Below, piece by piece: positions 57,754 to 64,000 of a DNA stretch of 64,000 nt. Under the pieces are notes generated by a model. The model made no database searches. It was not told the origin of the DNA and saw only the letters and a list, made by a program, of their open reading frames with translations. Origin of the DNA: SZUA-430 sp965227535 (GTDB lineage Bacteria > Pseudomonadota > Alphaproteobacteria > Micropepsales > Micropepsaceae); assembly GCA_965227535.1 (NCBI GenBank), contig OZ245761.1:1736001-1800000 (forward strand), written 5' to 3'. Made by a program: the position numbers and the translations under genes. How positions within the stretch are numbered: position 1 is the first letter of the stretch; each line of letters starts with the position of its first letter.

Positions 57754-58614
57754 ATGACCACGCAAGTGCGCCGCAAGCCTGAGACGGCGTCGTTCGATCT
57801 GCAACCGCTGACGCCCACCATCGGCGCGGAGATCGCGGGCATCGATCTGCGTCACGCGTTGGATGTGCAGACGCTGCGCGATCTGCGCGCCGCGCTGCTG
57901 GACTGGAAGGTCCTCTTCTTCCGCGATCAGGACATCACGACGGATCAGCACCTGGCCTTCGCCGCCAACTTCGGCAAGCTCGAGGTGCATCCCTTTGCGC
58001 CGCACAAGCCCGGCTATCCTGAAGTGTTGGCCATCACGCACAACCGCGAAAGCCGCGGTCGCGAAAACACGTGGCACTCCGACGTCACGTGGCGTCTCGA
58101 ACCGTCGCTGGGTTCGATCCTGCGGTCGCTAGAGATTCCGCCCGTCGGCGGCGACACGCTGTTCGCCGACATGTACGCGGCCTATGACGGCTTGAGCGAC
58201 GAGGTGAAGGAACGCATCGACGGCCGCACCGCAATCCACGACTTCGCCTTCTTCCGCACCCGCATGCGCAAGCTGGGCAAAAGCGAAGCGGAGATCGAGG
58301 AATACAACAAAGCCTACCCGCCCGCCGAACACCCGGTCGTGCGCACGCATCCCGAAACCGGCAAGAAAGCGATCTACGTCAACGCCGCCTTCACGCAGCA
58401 CATCGTGGACATGGACGCGGACGAGTCGGCGAAACTGCTCCGCCACCTCTACGCACAAGCCGCGATCCCGGAATATCAATGCCGCTTCCGCTGGAGCGTC
58501 AACGCGCTCGCCTTCTGGGACAACCGCGCCTCGCAGCACTACGCGGCATCGGACTACTGGCCCGCCGTCCGCCGGATGGAACGTGTGACCATCATCGGCG
58601 ACCGCCCGCGCTAG
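57754..58614 (+). CDS. TauD/TfdA-family Fe(II)/2-oxoglutarate dioxygenase
   Basis: 286 residues from ATG 57754, with AGAGGGAAG upstream. The iron ligands are visible: His and Asp in TWHSDVTW (HxD) and the second His in DNRASQHYA, followed by RRMERVTIIGDRP. AFAANFGKLEVHPFAPHKPGYPEVLAITHNRESRGRENTWHSD is the TauD layout. These enzymes hydroxylate taurine, sulfonates, or related small molecules to release sulfite or another group. No tau or ssu transport genes are present, so the substrate is not assigned. It converges by 4 bp with the membrane protein at 58611. Confidence 0.92.
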   Translation: MTTQVRRKPETASFDLQPLTPTIGAEIAGIDLRHALDVQTLRDLRAALLDWKVLFFRDQDITTDQHLAFAANFGKLEVHPFAPHKPGYPEVLAITHNRESRGRENTWHSDVTWRLEPSLGSILRSLEIPPVGGDTLFADMYAAYDGLSDEVKERIDGRTAIHDFAFFRTRMRKLGKSEAEIEEYNKAYPPAEHPVVRTHPETGKKAIYVNAAFTQHIVDMDADESAKLLRHLYAQAAIPEYQCRFRWSVNALAFWDNRASQHYAASDYWPAVRRMERVTIIGDRPR

Positions 58615-59672
58615 AAGTACTGAAACAGCTCTTTGAACTCGCCCGATGCGATCATCGCCGTGATCAGCAGCGCGAACGGCACGACGGCGGCCGCGATACC
58701 GACGAGCGCAACAAGGCTCGCGCGAAGCCACCCCGCCCGTCCGTCGAACCCGGCCTTCGCGCGCCACACCAGAACGCTGCCCGACAGCCCCACCGCCGTC
58801 AGCTGACACAGCGCAAAACCGATCGCCGACGGCAACAGATAGATAAGCGGTGACACAGTGCCAGCCACCGCCGGATCCTTGAAATACCAATACGCCTTGT
58901 CCAGCGCATTGAAACAAAGCTCCGCCGCCATGCTGGCGCCAAGCCACGTCAGCAACACCAGCACCGCCGTCACGAAGCTCCGCCCGAGTCCCGCGCGCGG
59001 CACGCCTCCGCGCGCTAGCAATCGAGTGCCCAGGAAAACGGGCAGCAACGCGAACACCCCGCCGACGACGGCAAAGAACAGCGCCATCATCGACAGTCCC
59101 AGAACGCCTTCGATGAAGCCCTGCTGCGTCTCCTGCACGCCGTCGACGATGCGCCCGGCGCTCGCCGCGATCATCTGCGTGCTGATCCAAAGGCACAGCA
59201 AGCTGACCAAGATCGCGCGCACGAACCCGAACACGCCGGCAAACACCGCGTACTCGGCGTGCATGCGCCACCACATCACCACCGCGCACGCCAAGATCGG
59301 CAGCGAATAAACGTTGAGAACGAACTCGAACCACTCGGCGGTCAGTGGCAAAGCGGTCGTGTGGTACATATCGCGCCCACCCGCCTCGACCTGAAAGATC
59401 GCAACGAGAAAGAACGCGAAGAAGCCCAGGAACGCCGCGGTGAACGCATAACCCCACCCCGGCGGATTATCCCACTCATAGAGCTTGCCGACGACGCGCA
59501 GCACCGGTCCCGCGATCGCCGCCGAAATCGCCGCGACCACCGACAGCAACAGAATGAGATAAACGACGGCGAGCATAATGAAGCCGCCACCGCCCGGTAT
59601 CGGCAGCCCGCCGTAATACCATTGCACCCGCTCGCGCGTAGGATCGAAAGGCAAGTTCGGATCGTTCGTCAA
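58611..59672 (-). CDS. Polytopic membrane protein (paralogue of 60725)
   Basis: 353 residues with six to eight hydrophobic segments (FIMLAVVYLILLLSVVAAISAAIAG, GWGYAFTAAFLGFFAFFLVAIF, LPILACAVVMWW, YAVFAGVFGFVRAILVSLLCLW, GVLGLSMMALFFAVVGGVFALLPVFL, FVTAVLVLLTWLGASMAAELCF, LIYLLPSAIGFALCQLTAV, LRASLVALVGIAAAVVPFALLITAMI). Matches the protein at 60725 in several stretches (LPILACAVVM...YAVFAGVFGFVRA versus VPVLGCALMI...YAGILGFLRA). Function unknown. Follows the OmpA-domain gene by 9 bp on the minus strand. Confidence 0.65.
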   Translation of the reverse strand: MTNDPNLPFDPTRERVQWYYGGLPIPGGGGFIMLAVVYLILLLSVVAAISAAIAGPVLRVVGKLYEWDNPPGWGYAFTAAFLGFFAFFLVAIFQVEAGGRDMYHTTALPLTAEWFEFVLNVYSLPILACAVVMWWRMHAEYAVFAGVFGFVRAILVSLLCLWISTQMIAASAGRIVDGVQETQQGFIEGVLGLSMMALFFAVVGGVFALLPVFLGTRLLARGGVPRAGLGRSFVTAVLVLLTWLGASMAAELCFNALDKAYWYFKDPAVAGTVSPLIYLLPSAIGFALCQLTAVGLSGSVLVWRAKAGFDGRAGWLRASLVALVGIAAAVVPFALLITAMIASGEFKELFQYF

Positions 59673-59681
59673 AGCGAGACC

Positions 59682-60071
59682 TCAGTACGAAATAACAACG
59701 ACGCGATTGTAAGGCTCGTGCACATTCGGCCCCGTCCGCACAGCAAGCTTCTCGGCGCCGACGCCCGACACCGAAATCGTCACGCTCTCCGGTACGCCGC
59801 CGCGCCGCAACTGCGCCGCGACCGCCTGCGCGCGGAAACGCGACAACGCCATCGGCGCCATATCCGCCGTATCCGCGTGCCCGACCAGAACGACACGCCG
59901 CACGCCCTTGTCGCGAATGTCCTTAGCGACATACGCGACGGTCTCGCGCGCGGAATCCGTTAGCGCGGCGGATTTCTGGTCGAAGAAAATTCTGAACCGC
60001 TCCTCCGCCGCCGACGCGGAGAGGCACAAGAAAAGCGCCGCCGCCACAATCGCTGCCCGCCGCAACATCAT
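59682..60071 (-). CDS. Small OmpA-domain exported protein
   Basis: 129 residues. Signal peptide MMLRRAAIVAAALFLCLSASA. The rest is a compact OmpA/MotB-like peptidoglycan-binding domain: ERFRIFFDQKSAALTDSARETVAYVAKDIRDKGVRRVVLVGHADTADMAPMALSRFRAQAVAAQLRRGGVPESVTISVSGVGAEKLAVRTG. The GHADT motif and VSGVGAEKL are the peptidoglycan-contact residues. It lacks the anchoring barrel, so is a soluble periplasmic or weakly attached wall-binding protein. It is upstream of, and probably co-transcribed with, the membrane protein at 58611. Confidence 0.85.
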   Translation of the reverse strand: MMLRRAAIVAAALFLCLSASAAEERFRIFFDQKSAALTDSARETVAYVAKDIRDKGVRRVVLVGHADTADMAPMALSRFRAQAVAAQLRRGGVPESVTISVSGVGAEKLAVRTGPNVHEPYNRVVVISY

Positions 60072-60224
60072 CCCGTCCCCGCTTCACCGCTTGAGTCGGC
60101 GCACTTGACCACCGTTTCGGGGGCCACGCGAGCGTACCGGCTGTCGCATCGCATAGTTGTTGCCCACCGATCACAGGAATGAGTACGGTGCCGGCCATTC
60201 CGCCGCGGCAAAGAGGATTGCGTA

Positions 60225-60701
60225 ATGCGCCGTACCGCCTTTCTCCTCCTGGCCTTCGCAACGTTCACCGCGCACACCGCATGGGCGAGCGACAATTGGA
60301 TCGTCTATAAAGGCCAATCCGCATCGTGGGGTTATGACGCCGGCGACCTCGGCCATAATCAGCAGTTCGGCCGAATCACCGCCACGTCCGCCACCTTCAA
60401 GCGCAGGGGCGATATCCTCGACGGCGTGCCGTATCACTACGCCGTCACCACCACCGTGCTCGATTGCACCGAACGCACCGTGCGCATCAAAGAGATCGCG
60501 CTCTACGACAAAGACGCCGCATTGGTGGACAAGCTTGCCGCCAACCCCACCGCGCCCGCCGCATTGGTCAACGGCAACGACGCCGACCAGATCAGCAAAA
60601 TTCTCTTCGGCATCGGCTGCCAAGACAAACACGGACCGCCCGGCGCCATCGAAGTCAAAGGCTTCGCGGCCGCCCTGCTGAAAATGAAAATCTCCGACTG
60701 A
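60225..60701 (+). CDS. Exported protein of unknown function
   Basis: 158 residues. Signal peptide MRRTAFLLLAFATFTAHTAWA. The mature part has beta-rich segments (SDNWIVYKGQSASWGYDAGDLGHNQQFGRITATSATFKRRGDILDGVPYHYAVTTTVLDCTERTVRIKEIALYDKDAALVDKLAANPTAPAALV) and a C-terminal helix (IEVKGFAAALLKMKISD) with two cysteines (VLDCTERT, FGIGCQDKH) that could form a disulfide. No family is recognised. Divergent from the OmpA-domain gene and 24 bp before the membrane protein at 60725. Confidence 0.6.
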   Translation: MRRTAFLLLAFATFTAHTAWASDNWIVYKGQSASWGYDAGDLGHNQQFGRITATSATFKRRGDILDGVPYHYAVTTTVLDCTERTVRIKEIALYDKDAALVDKLAANPTAPAALVNGNDADQISKILFGIGCQDKHGPPGAIEVKGFAAALLKMKISD

Positions 60702-60724
60702 CGCGGAACATCGCGGGGACACAC

Positions 60725-61765
60725 GTGTTAGACGATAGACCGGACGAACTTCTGTCACCGGCCGAACTTGAACTACGGTATCGCAGCGGTCTCTCCAGCC
60801 CCGTGCTGGGCATGACGCTGCTCGCCGTGCTCGTGATCGTCGCGTTCTTCTACGTCGTCGCCGCGATCGGCGCCGTCGTCGGCGGCATGATCATCCTCTA
60901 TCTGACCAAACTCTTCGGCCGCCGCGACATCACCTACGCCGATAGCTATCCCGCCGCCTTCGCAGGCTTCGGCGTCTATCTCGGCGTCAGCATGGTGATG
61001 ACGCTCTTGTTCGGCCAGGGCCAAGAGCCGCCGCCGGGTGCATCCGTCGCGGACATCGTCTCGACGATCGCCACCATGCAAACCGTGCCGGTCCTCGGCT
61101 GCGCGCTCATGATCATGCGCCAGCTCGGCGCGCCCTATGCCGGCATCCTCGGCTTCCTGCGCGCGGTCGTCGCCGCCGCGCTCAGCCTCGTCATCAGCTT
61201 GGTCGTCTGCGCCGTCGTCTTCATCTACGCCGGCGAAGGCGTCGCGCGCGTCGCCGCCATCCGCATGAACCCGAACGACGTCGCCGACGCGCTCACCTAC
61301 ATCGCCTTGCCCTTGGCGCTGCTCTCGGCCATCGGTGGCCTCTTCACGGCCGTGTTGCTCCGCGCCCCCGCGAAGCGAGAACCCAAAGCGTCAACCTTCG
61401 CCCGCCTCTATGCAACCGGCGCACTCGCCCTCCTCGCCTACGCGCTCTCGATCGTTTCGGTGGAAGCAGCCGGCGGCACCATCGATCCGCTGTTCGCGTG
61501 GCTCTACAACGAGTGGGTACCCTGGCGGCCCGGGATGGTCCCGCGCGAACCGCTGCCGCCGTTGAACTGGCTGCTGTTGTCCGCCGCCGTCGCGCAACTC
61601 GCCGCCATCGCCGGCGCAGCAGCCGTCCTGATCTACCGCATGCCGTCGGCGTTCGCGGGCACGCGCTGGATCAACGCATATGTGATCGCGTTGATCTCCA
61701 TCGCCGTGGTGTTCACGCCGCTGATCGCCGTCGCGGTCTACGGCATGGGAGGCATGGTGGTATGA
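60725..61765 (+). CDS. Polytopic membrane protein (paralogue of 58611)
   Basis: 346 residues from GTG 60725. Seven or eight hydrophobic segments (VLGMTLLAVLVIVAFFYVVAAIGAVVGGMIILYL, YPAAFAGFGVYLGVSMVMTLLF, VPVLGCALMIMRQ, GFLRAVVAAALSLVISLVVCAVVFIY, YIALPLALLSAIGGLFTAVLL, YATGALALLAYALSIVS, LLLSAAVAQLAAIAGAAAVLIY, VIALISIAVVFTPLIAVAVYG). Clearly related to 58611 (VPVLGCALMI...GILGFLRA). The start GTG is preceded by GGGG; ATG is absent. It overlaps the next gene by 4 bp (ATGA). Function unknown. Confidence 0.65.
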   Translation: MLDDRPDELLSPAELELRYRSGLSSPVLGMTLLAVLVIVAFFYVVAAIGAVVGGMIILYLTKLFGRRDITYADSYPAAFAGFGVYLGVSMVMTLLFGQGQEPPPGASVADIVSTIATMQTVPVLGCALMIMRQLGAPYAGILGFLRAVVAAALSLVISLVVCAVVFIYAGEGVARVAAIRMNPNDVADALTYIALPLALLSAIGGLFTAVLLRAPAKREPKASTFARLYATGALALLAYALSIVSVEAAGGTIDPLFAWLYNEWVPWRPGMVPREPLPPLNWLLLSAAVAQLAAIAGAAAVLIYRMPSAFAGTRWINAYVIALISIAVVFTPLIAVAVYGMGGMVV

Positions 61766-62477
61766 AGACGCAAGAGATCGCCTACACCATCGACGGCAAG
61801 ACGTTCACCGGCTTCCTCGCCGACGGCTCGAACGGTCGCAAGGTGCCCGGCATCGTCGTCGCGCACGAAGGCGGCGGTATGACCGGCCACCCGAAGGAAC
61901 GCGCGAAGATGCTGGCGGAGATCGGCTACGTCGCCTTCGCGATGGATACGTTCGGCGAAAAAAAATCACCAGCCGCGAACAAGCCATGTCCACCATCACG
62001 GGCCTGATGAGCGACCTGCCCACGCTGCGCAAGCGCGGCCAAACCGCCCTCGACATCGTCAAAGCCCAAGCCAACGTCGACCCGAAGCGCACCGCCGCCA
62101 TCGGCTTCTGCTTCGGCGGCACGACGGTGCTGGAGCTCGCGCGCAGCGGCGCCCACATCGGCTGCGTCGTCGGCTTCCACTCAGGTCTGCAAACGGCCGC
62201 CCCGCAAGACGCGAAGAACATCAAGTGCAAGGTGATGGTCTGCCTCGGCGCGGCAGACCCCATCATCCCCGCCGAACAACGCGAAGCCTTCGTGAAGGAA
62301 ATGCAGGCAGGCGGCGTCGATTGGCGCATGGAGCTCTACGGCAACGCCGGCCACAGCTTCACCAACCGCGAAGTCGACACGATGAACATCCCCGGCTTCG
62401 CCTACCACGAGTCGACGGACAAGCGATCCTGGCGCGCCATGCGCGACCTGTTCGATGAGGTTTTGGGGACGGTTTAA
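61762..62477 (+). pseudogene. Dienelactone hydrolase gene, frame broken at an A8 run
   Basis: ATG 61762 opens MKTQEIAYTIDGKTFTGFLADGSNGRKVPGIVVAHEGGGMTGHPKERAKMLAEIGYVAFAMDTFGEK. At 61958-61965 a run of eight A then puts translation into a short frame ending at 62007. In the shifted frame the rest is intact: MSTITGLMSDLPTLRKRGQTALDIVKAQANVDPKRTAAIGFCFGGTTVLELA (Cys nucleophile), GAADPIIP (Asp), YGNAGHSFTNRE (His). One extra A (nine instead of eight) restores GEKKITSREQAMSTITG. It is co-transcribed with the membrane protein upstream (4-bp ATGA overlap). The same kind of minus-one lesion occurs in the OmpA gene near 16.0 kb. Confidence 0.85.
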
Positions 62478-62575
62478 AACTCACGCGTGTGCCCACGCGA
62501 ACACAGCGAAACACAGTAAGCGTGATTCGCAAGACGGCCGACTGATTCGCGGCCGCGTCATCAAAGGGGCATTGC

Positions 62576-63205
62576 ATGAAACTCAAAACACTGTTGCTCG
62601 GCGCCGCGGCATCGCTCGCGCTGGCGGGTTCGGCGCACGCCGCGGGCCTCTACGTCGGTCTCGACGCTGGTGGAAACTGGCTCCAAGACACGGAGTTCGA
62701 CTTCGCCTCCACGCCGCCCACCATCACCGACTTCGACAACGCGGCGGAAAGCGACAACGGCTGGGCGGTCTTGGCGACCGTCGGCTTCGGCTTCGCGCCG
62801 CAGTGGCGCAGCGAGGTTGAACTGGGCTACCGCGCGCAGGACATCGATCTGTTCAGCTCCGCGGCCGCAATAAACCTGTTCGAGTCCGGCGACCTCAGCC
62901 AGCTCACGATCATGGCGAACGTGCACTACGACATTCCGGTCGGCTCGAACTTTAAGCTGTCGCTCGGCGGCGGCCTGGGCGTCGACATTGTCAATGTCGA
63001 TGACACCGTGATCGACGAAACGGACAGCGTCTTCGCCTATCAGGGCATCGCCGGCGCGGCCTACGCGATTGGCCCCAAGACCGACTTGACGCTTACGTAC
63101 CGCTATCTGGCGGCGGAAGGCCCGACGATCACAGGCGTCTACGCCGAGGAATTCGACAACCTCGACAACCACACCGTGACACTCGGCCTGCGCTTCGGTC
63201 TCTGA
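62576..63205 (+). CDS. Outer membrane beta-barrel protein
   Basis: 209 residues. Signal peptide MKLKTLLLGAAASLALAGSAHA. The rest is an eight-strand-type barrel: GLYVGLDAGGNWLQDTEFDF, NGWAVLATVGFGFAPQWRSEVELGYRAQDIDLF, SQLTIMANVHYDIPVGSNFKLSLGGGLGVDIVNVD, VFAYQGIAGAAYAIGPKTDLTLTYRYLAA, HTVTLGLRFGL with the final Leu common in barrels. It resembles the N-terminal half of the frameshifted OmpA gene but has no OmpA C-terminal domain. Anchored only by its barrel; possible porin or adhesion role. A terminator follows. Confidence 0.85.
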   Translation: MKLKTLLLGAAASLALAGSAHAAGLYVGLDAGGNWLQDTEFDFASTPPTITDFDNAAESDNGWAVLATVGFGFAPQWRSEVELGYRAQDIDLFSSAAAINLFESGDLSQLTIMANVHYDIPVGSNFKLSLGGGLGVDIVNVDDTVIDETDSVFAYQGIAGAAYAIGPKTDLTLTYRYLAAEGPTITGVYAEEFDNLDNHTVTLGLRFGL

Positions 63206-63224
63206 CGCCCAAATTCTATGCAGC

Positions 63225-63256
63225 ACCGGGGGCCGTAGCGCCCCCGGTTTTCGTTT
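63225..63256 (+). terminator. Intrinsic terminator after the beta-barrel gene
   Basis: ACCGGGGGC (63225-63233) and GCCCCCGGT (63240-63248) form a 9-bp GC stem with a 6-base loop, followed by TTTTCGTTT. It starts about 20 bp after the stop codon of the beta-barrel gene. Confidence 0.85.
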
Positions 63257-63307
63257 GCGCCCTTTTGCAGCATTGATCGCGCGCCCTACCGTGGCTACGG
63301 CTGCCTG

Positions 63308-63778
63308 ATGACGATCACCATCGAACGCACGACCCACGCCACCGACGACGCCCGCGCGTTGATCGAAGAACTCGAAGCCGACCTCTCCGGCGACTTCGAA
63401 CCGCATCAACGCCACGGCCTCAGCCTCGACAAAATCTTCCAGCCGCACATCGCCTTCTTCATCGCCCGCGTGGACGGCAAGGCCGTCGGCTGCGGCGGCA
63501 TCGCGTTCGAGGACGGCTTCGCCGAACTCAAACGCATGTACGTCCGCCCCCACGCGCGCGGCACGGGCGTCGTCCAGGCCGTGATCGCCCAACTCGAAGC
63601 CGAAGCAAAGGCCCGCGGCGTCACCCGCCTGCTGCTCGAAACCGGCGACGTCCTGCACGCCGCGATCCGCGTCTATGAACGCGCCGGCTTCAAACGCTGC
63701 GAAGCCTTCGGCGACTATCTCGCCCTGCCACCGAACACGATCGAACGCAGCGTCTTTCTCGAAAAACGCCTCGCCTGA
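63308..63778 (+). CDS. GNAT family acetyltransferase
   Basis: 156 residues. The acetyl-CoA motif AELKRMYVRPHARGTGVVQAVIAQLEAEAKARG is followed by VTRLLLETGDVLHAAIRVYERAGFKRCEAFGDY, the terminal motif B. The start DARALIEELEADLSGDFEPHQRHGLSLDKIF is similar to the PhnO/YjdJ-like branch. Substrate unknown. It may act on an amine or on an antibiotic-like compound. Transcribed alone. Confidence 0.88.
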   Translation: MTITIERTTHATDDARALIEELEADLSGDFEPHQRHGLSLDKIFQPHIAFFIARVDGKAVGCGGIAFEDGFAELKRMYVRPHARGTGVVQAVIAQLEAEAKARGVTRLLLETGDVLHAAIRVYERAGFKRCEAFGDYLALPPNTIERSVFLEKRLA

Positions 63779-63899
63779 CCCGAACAATCGAGACAATTTG
63801 AATCGAAGGCGCGCCAATTTCGGCAGCGCGAAAGGCCCGCCTCAACACGGCATATACCTAGCGCATCTATCATCGCCCCTTCACCGGGGGACATCCGTC

Positions 63900-64000
63900 A
63901 TGCGCTGGCTGATCGCCGCATTCTTACTGCTTGCGCTGGTCGAGCCCGCATTGAGCTCTGACCAATCGCGCTGCGTCGACGCCAAGGCGCCCGCAGCGAT
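63900..64000 (+). CDS. Exported protein, N-terminal part (cut by window edge)
   Basis: 33 complete codons from ATG 63900: a signal peptide (MRWLIAAFLLLALVEPALSS) and the start of a mature domain DQSRCVDAKAPAA. GGGGG lies nine bases upstream of the ATG. The rest lies outside the window, so no family can be given. Confidence 0.55.
   Translation, partial: MRWLIAAFLLLALVEPALSSDQSRCVDAKAPAA

Noticed and set aside
1..64000. tRNA, rRNA, insertion sequence or prophage
   Set aside because: No cloverleaf-like sequence, transposase motif, terminal repeats with transposase, or phage structural genes were found on reading both strands.

Overview
The window is about 64 kb of GC-rich DNA with genes packed closely on both strands and many 1-4 bp start/stop overlaps. 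It looks like the chromosome of a free-living alphaproteobacterium. The evidence is a MucR/Ros-type zinc-finger regulator, a PAS_5-type protein, OmpA/beta-barrel outer membrane proteins, and two classes of palindromic intergenic repeat, one of them the GTCATGGCCGGGCTTGACCCGG type common in alphaproteobacteria. A Caulobacterales/Hyphomonadaceae-like host is my guess, not something the sequence proves. I see no rRNA, tRNA, CRISPR array, insertion sequence or prophage. Most of the region is ordinary chromosome with small accessory patches.

Layout. 0-8 kb: His-rich exported protein (cut by the left edge), TPR protein, PPK2 polyphosphate kinase, a MacA/MacB-like ABC export operon, and a sterol-desaturase/MarR/methyltransferase operon behind a double MarR-like operator. 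8-18 kb: serine beta-lactamase-like hydrolase, membrane-anchored Mrr-like nuclease, small membrane/exported proteins, TetR-DUF6064 pair, CPBP protease, a frameshifted OmpA-type porin gene, PAS protein, MFS symporter. 18-24 kb: tandem exported amidohydrolases (the second without the HxH metal motif), then a minus-strand arsenic/ArsR cluster headed by an ArsR-ArsC fusion with inverted-repeat operators. 24-33 kb: CapA-like phosphoesterase, FkbM-like methyltransferase, GST, S41 peptidase, dienelactone hydrolase, a HicA-like/HTH toxin-antitoxin candidate, DUF1614 protein, a PAN-domain envelope protein with its partner. 33-40 kb: amidase, EF-hand lipoprotein, ammonium transporter operon, Fe-superoxide dismutase, two tiny membrane proteins.

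40-46 kb holds the most interesting operon: divergent arsN2-like acetyltransferase / arsR, then an unnamed protein with an apparently permuted ATP-grasp layout, GAPDH, ArsJ and a further MFS transporter. GAPDH and ArsJ are the known arsenate-detoxification pair (arsenate is made into 1-arseno-3-phosphoglycerate and exported); the ATP-grasp protein is an extra component of unknown job. 46-52 kb: DUF4919, pentapeptide-repeat and membrane proteins, then an 843-residue membrane-anchored protein with a PRY-rich disordered repeat and two ClpP/SppA-like SDH_sah domains, only the second with the canonical catalytic serine motif. 52-59 kb: ParDE toxin-antitoxin, two transglutaminase-like proteins, MucR, arginase plus ornithine cyclodeaminase (arginine to ornithine to proline), TauD-type dioxygenase. 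59-64 kb: two related polytopic membrane proteins around an OmpA-domain protein, a dienelactone hydrolase gene broken at an A8 run, an outer membrane beta-barrel protein, a GNAT acetyltransferase, and an exported protein cut by the right edge.

Two genes (about 16.0 kb and 61.97 kb) need one extra base in an A run to read through. Either the assembly dropped bases in homopolymers, or these are real lesions or slippage sites.
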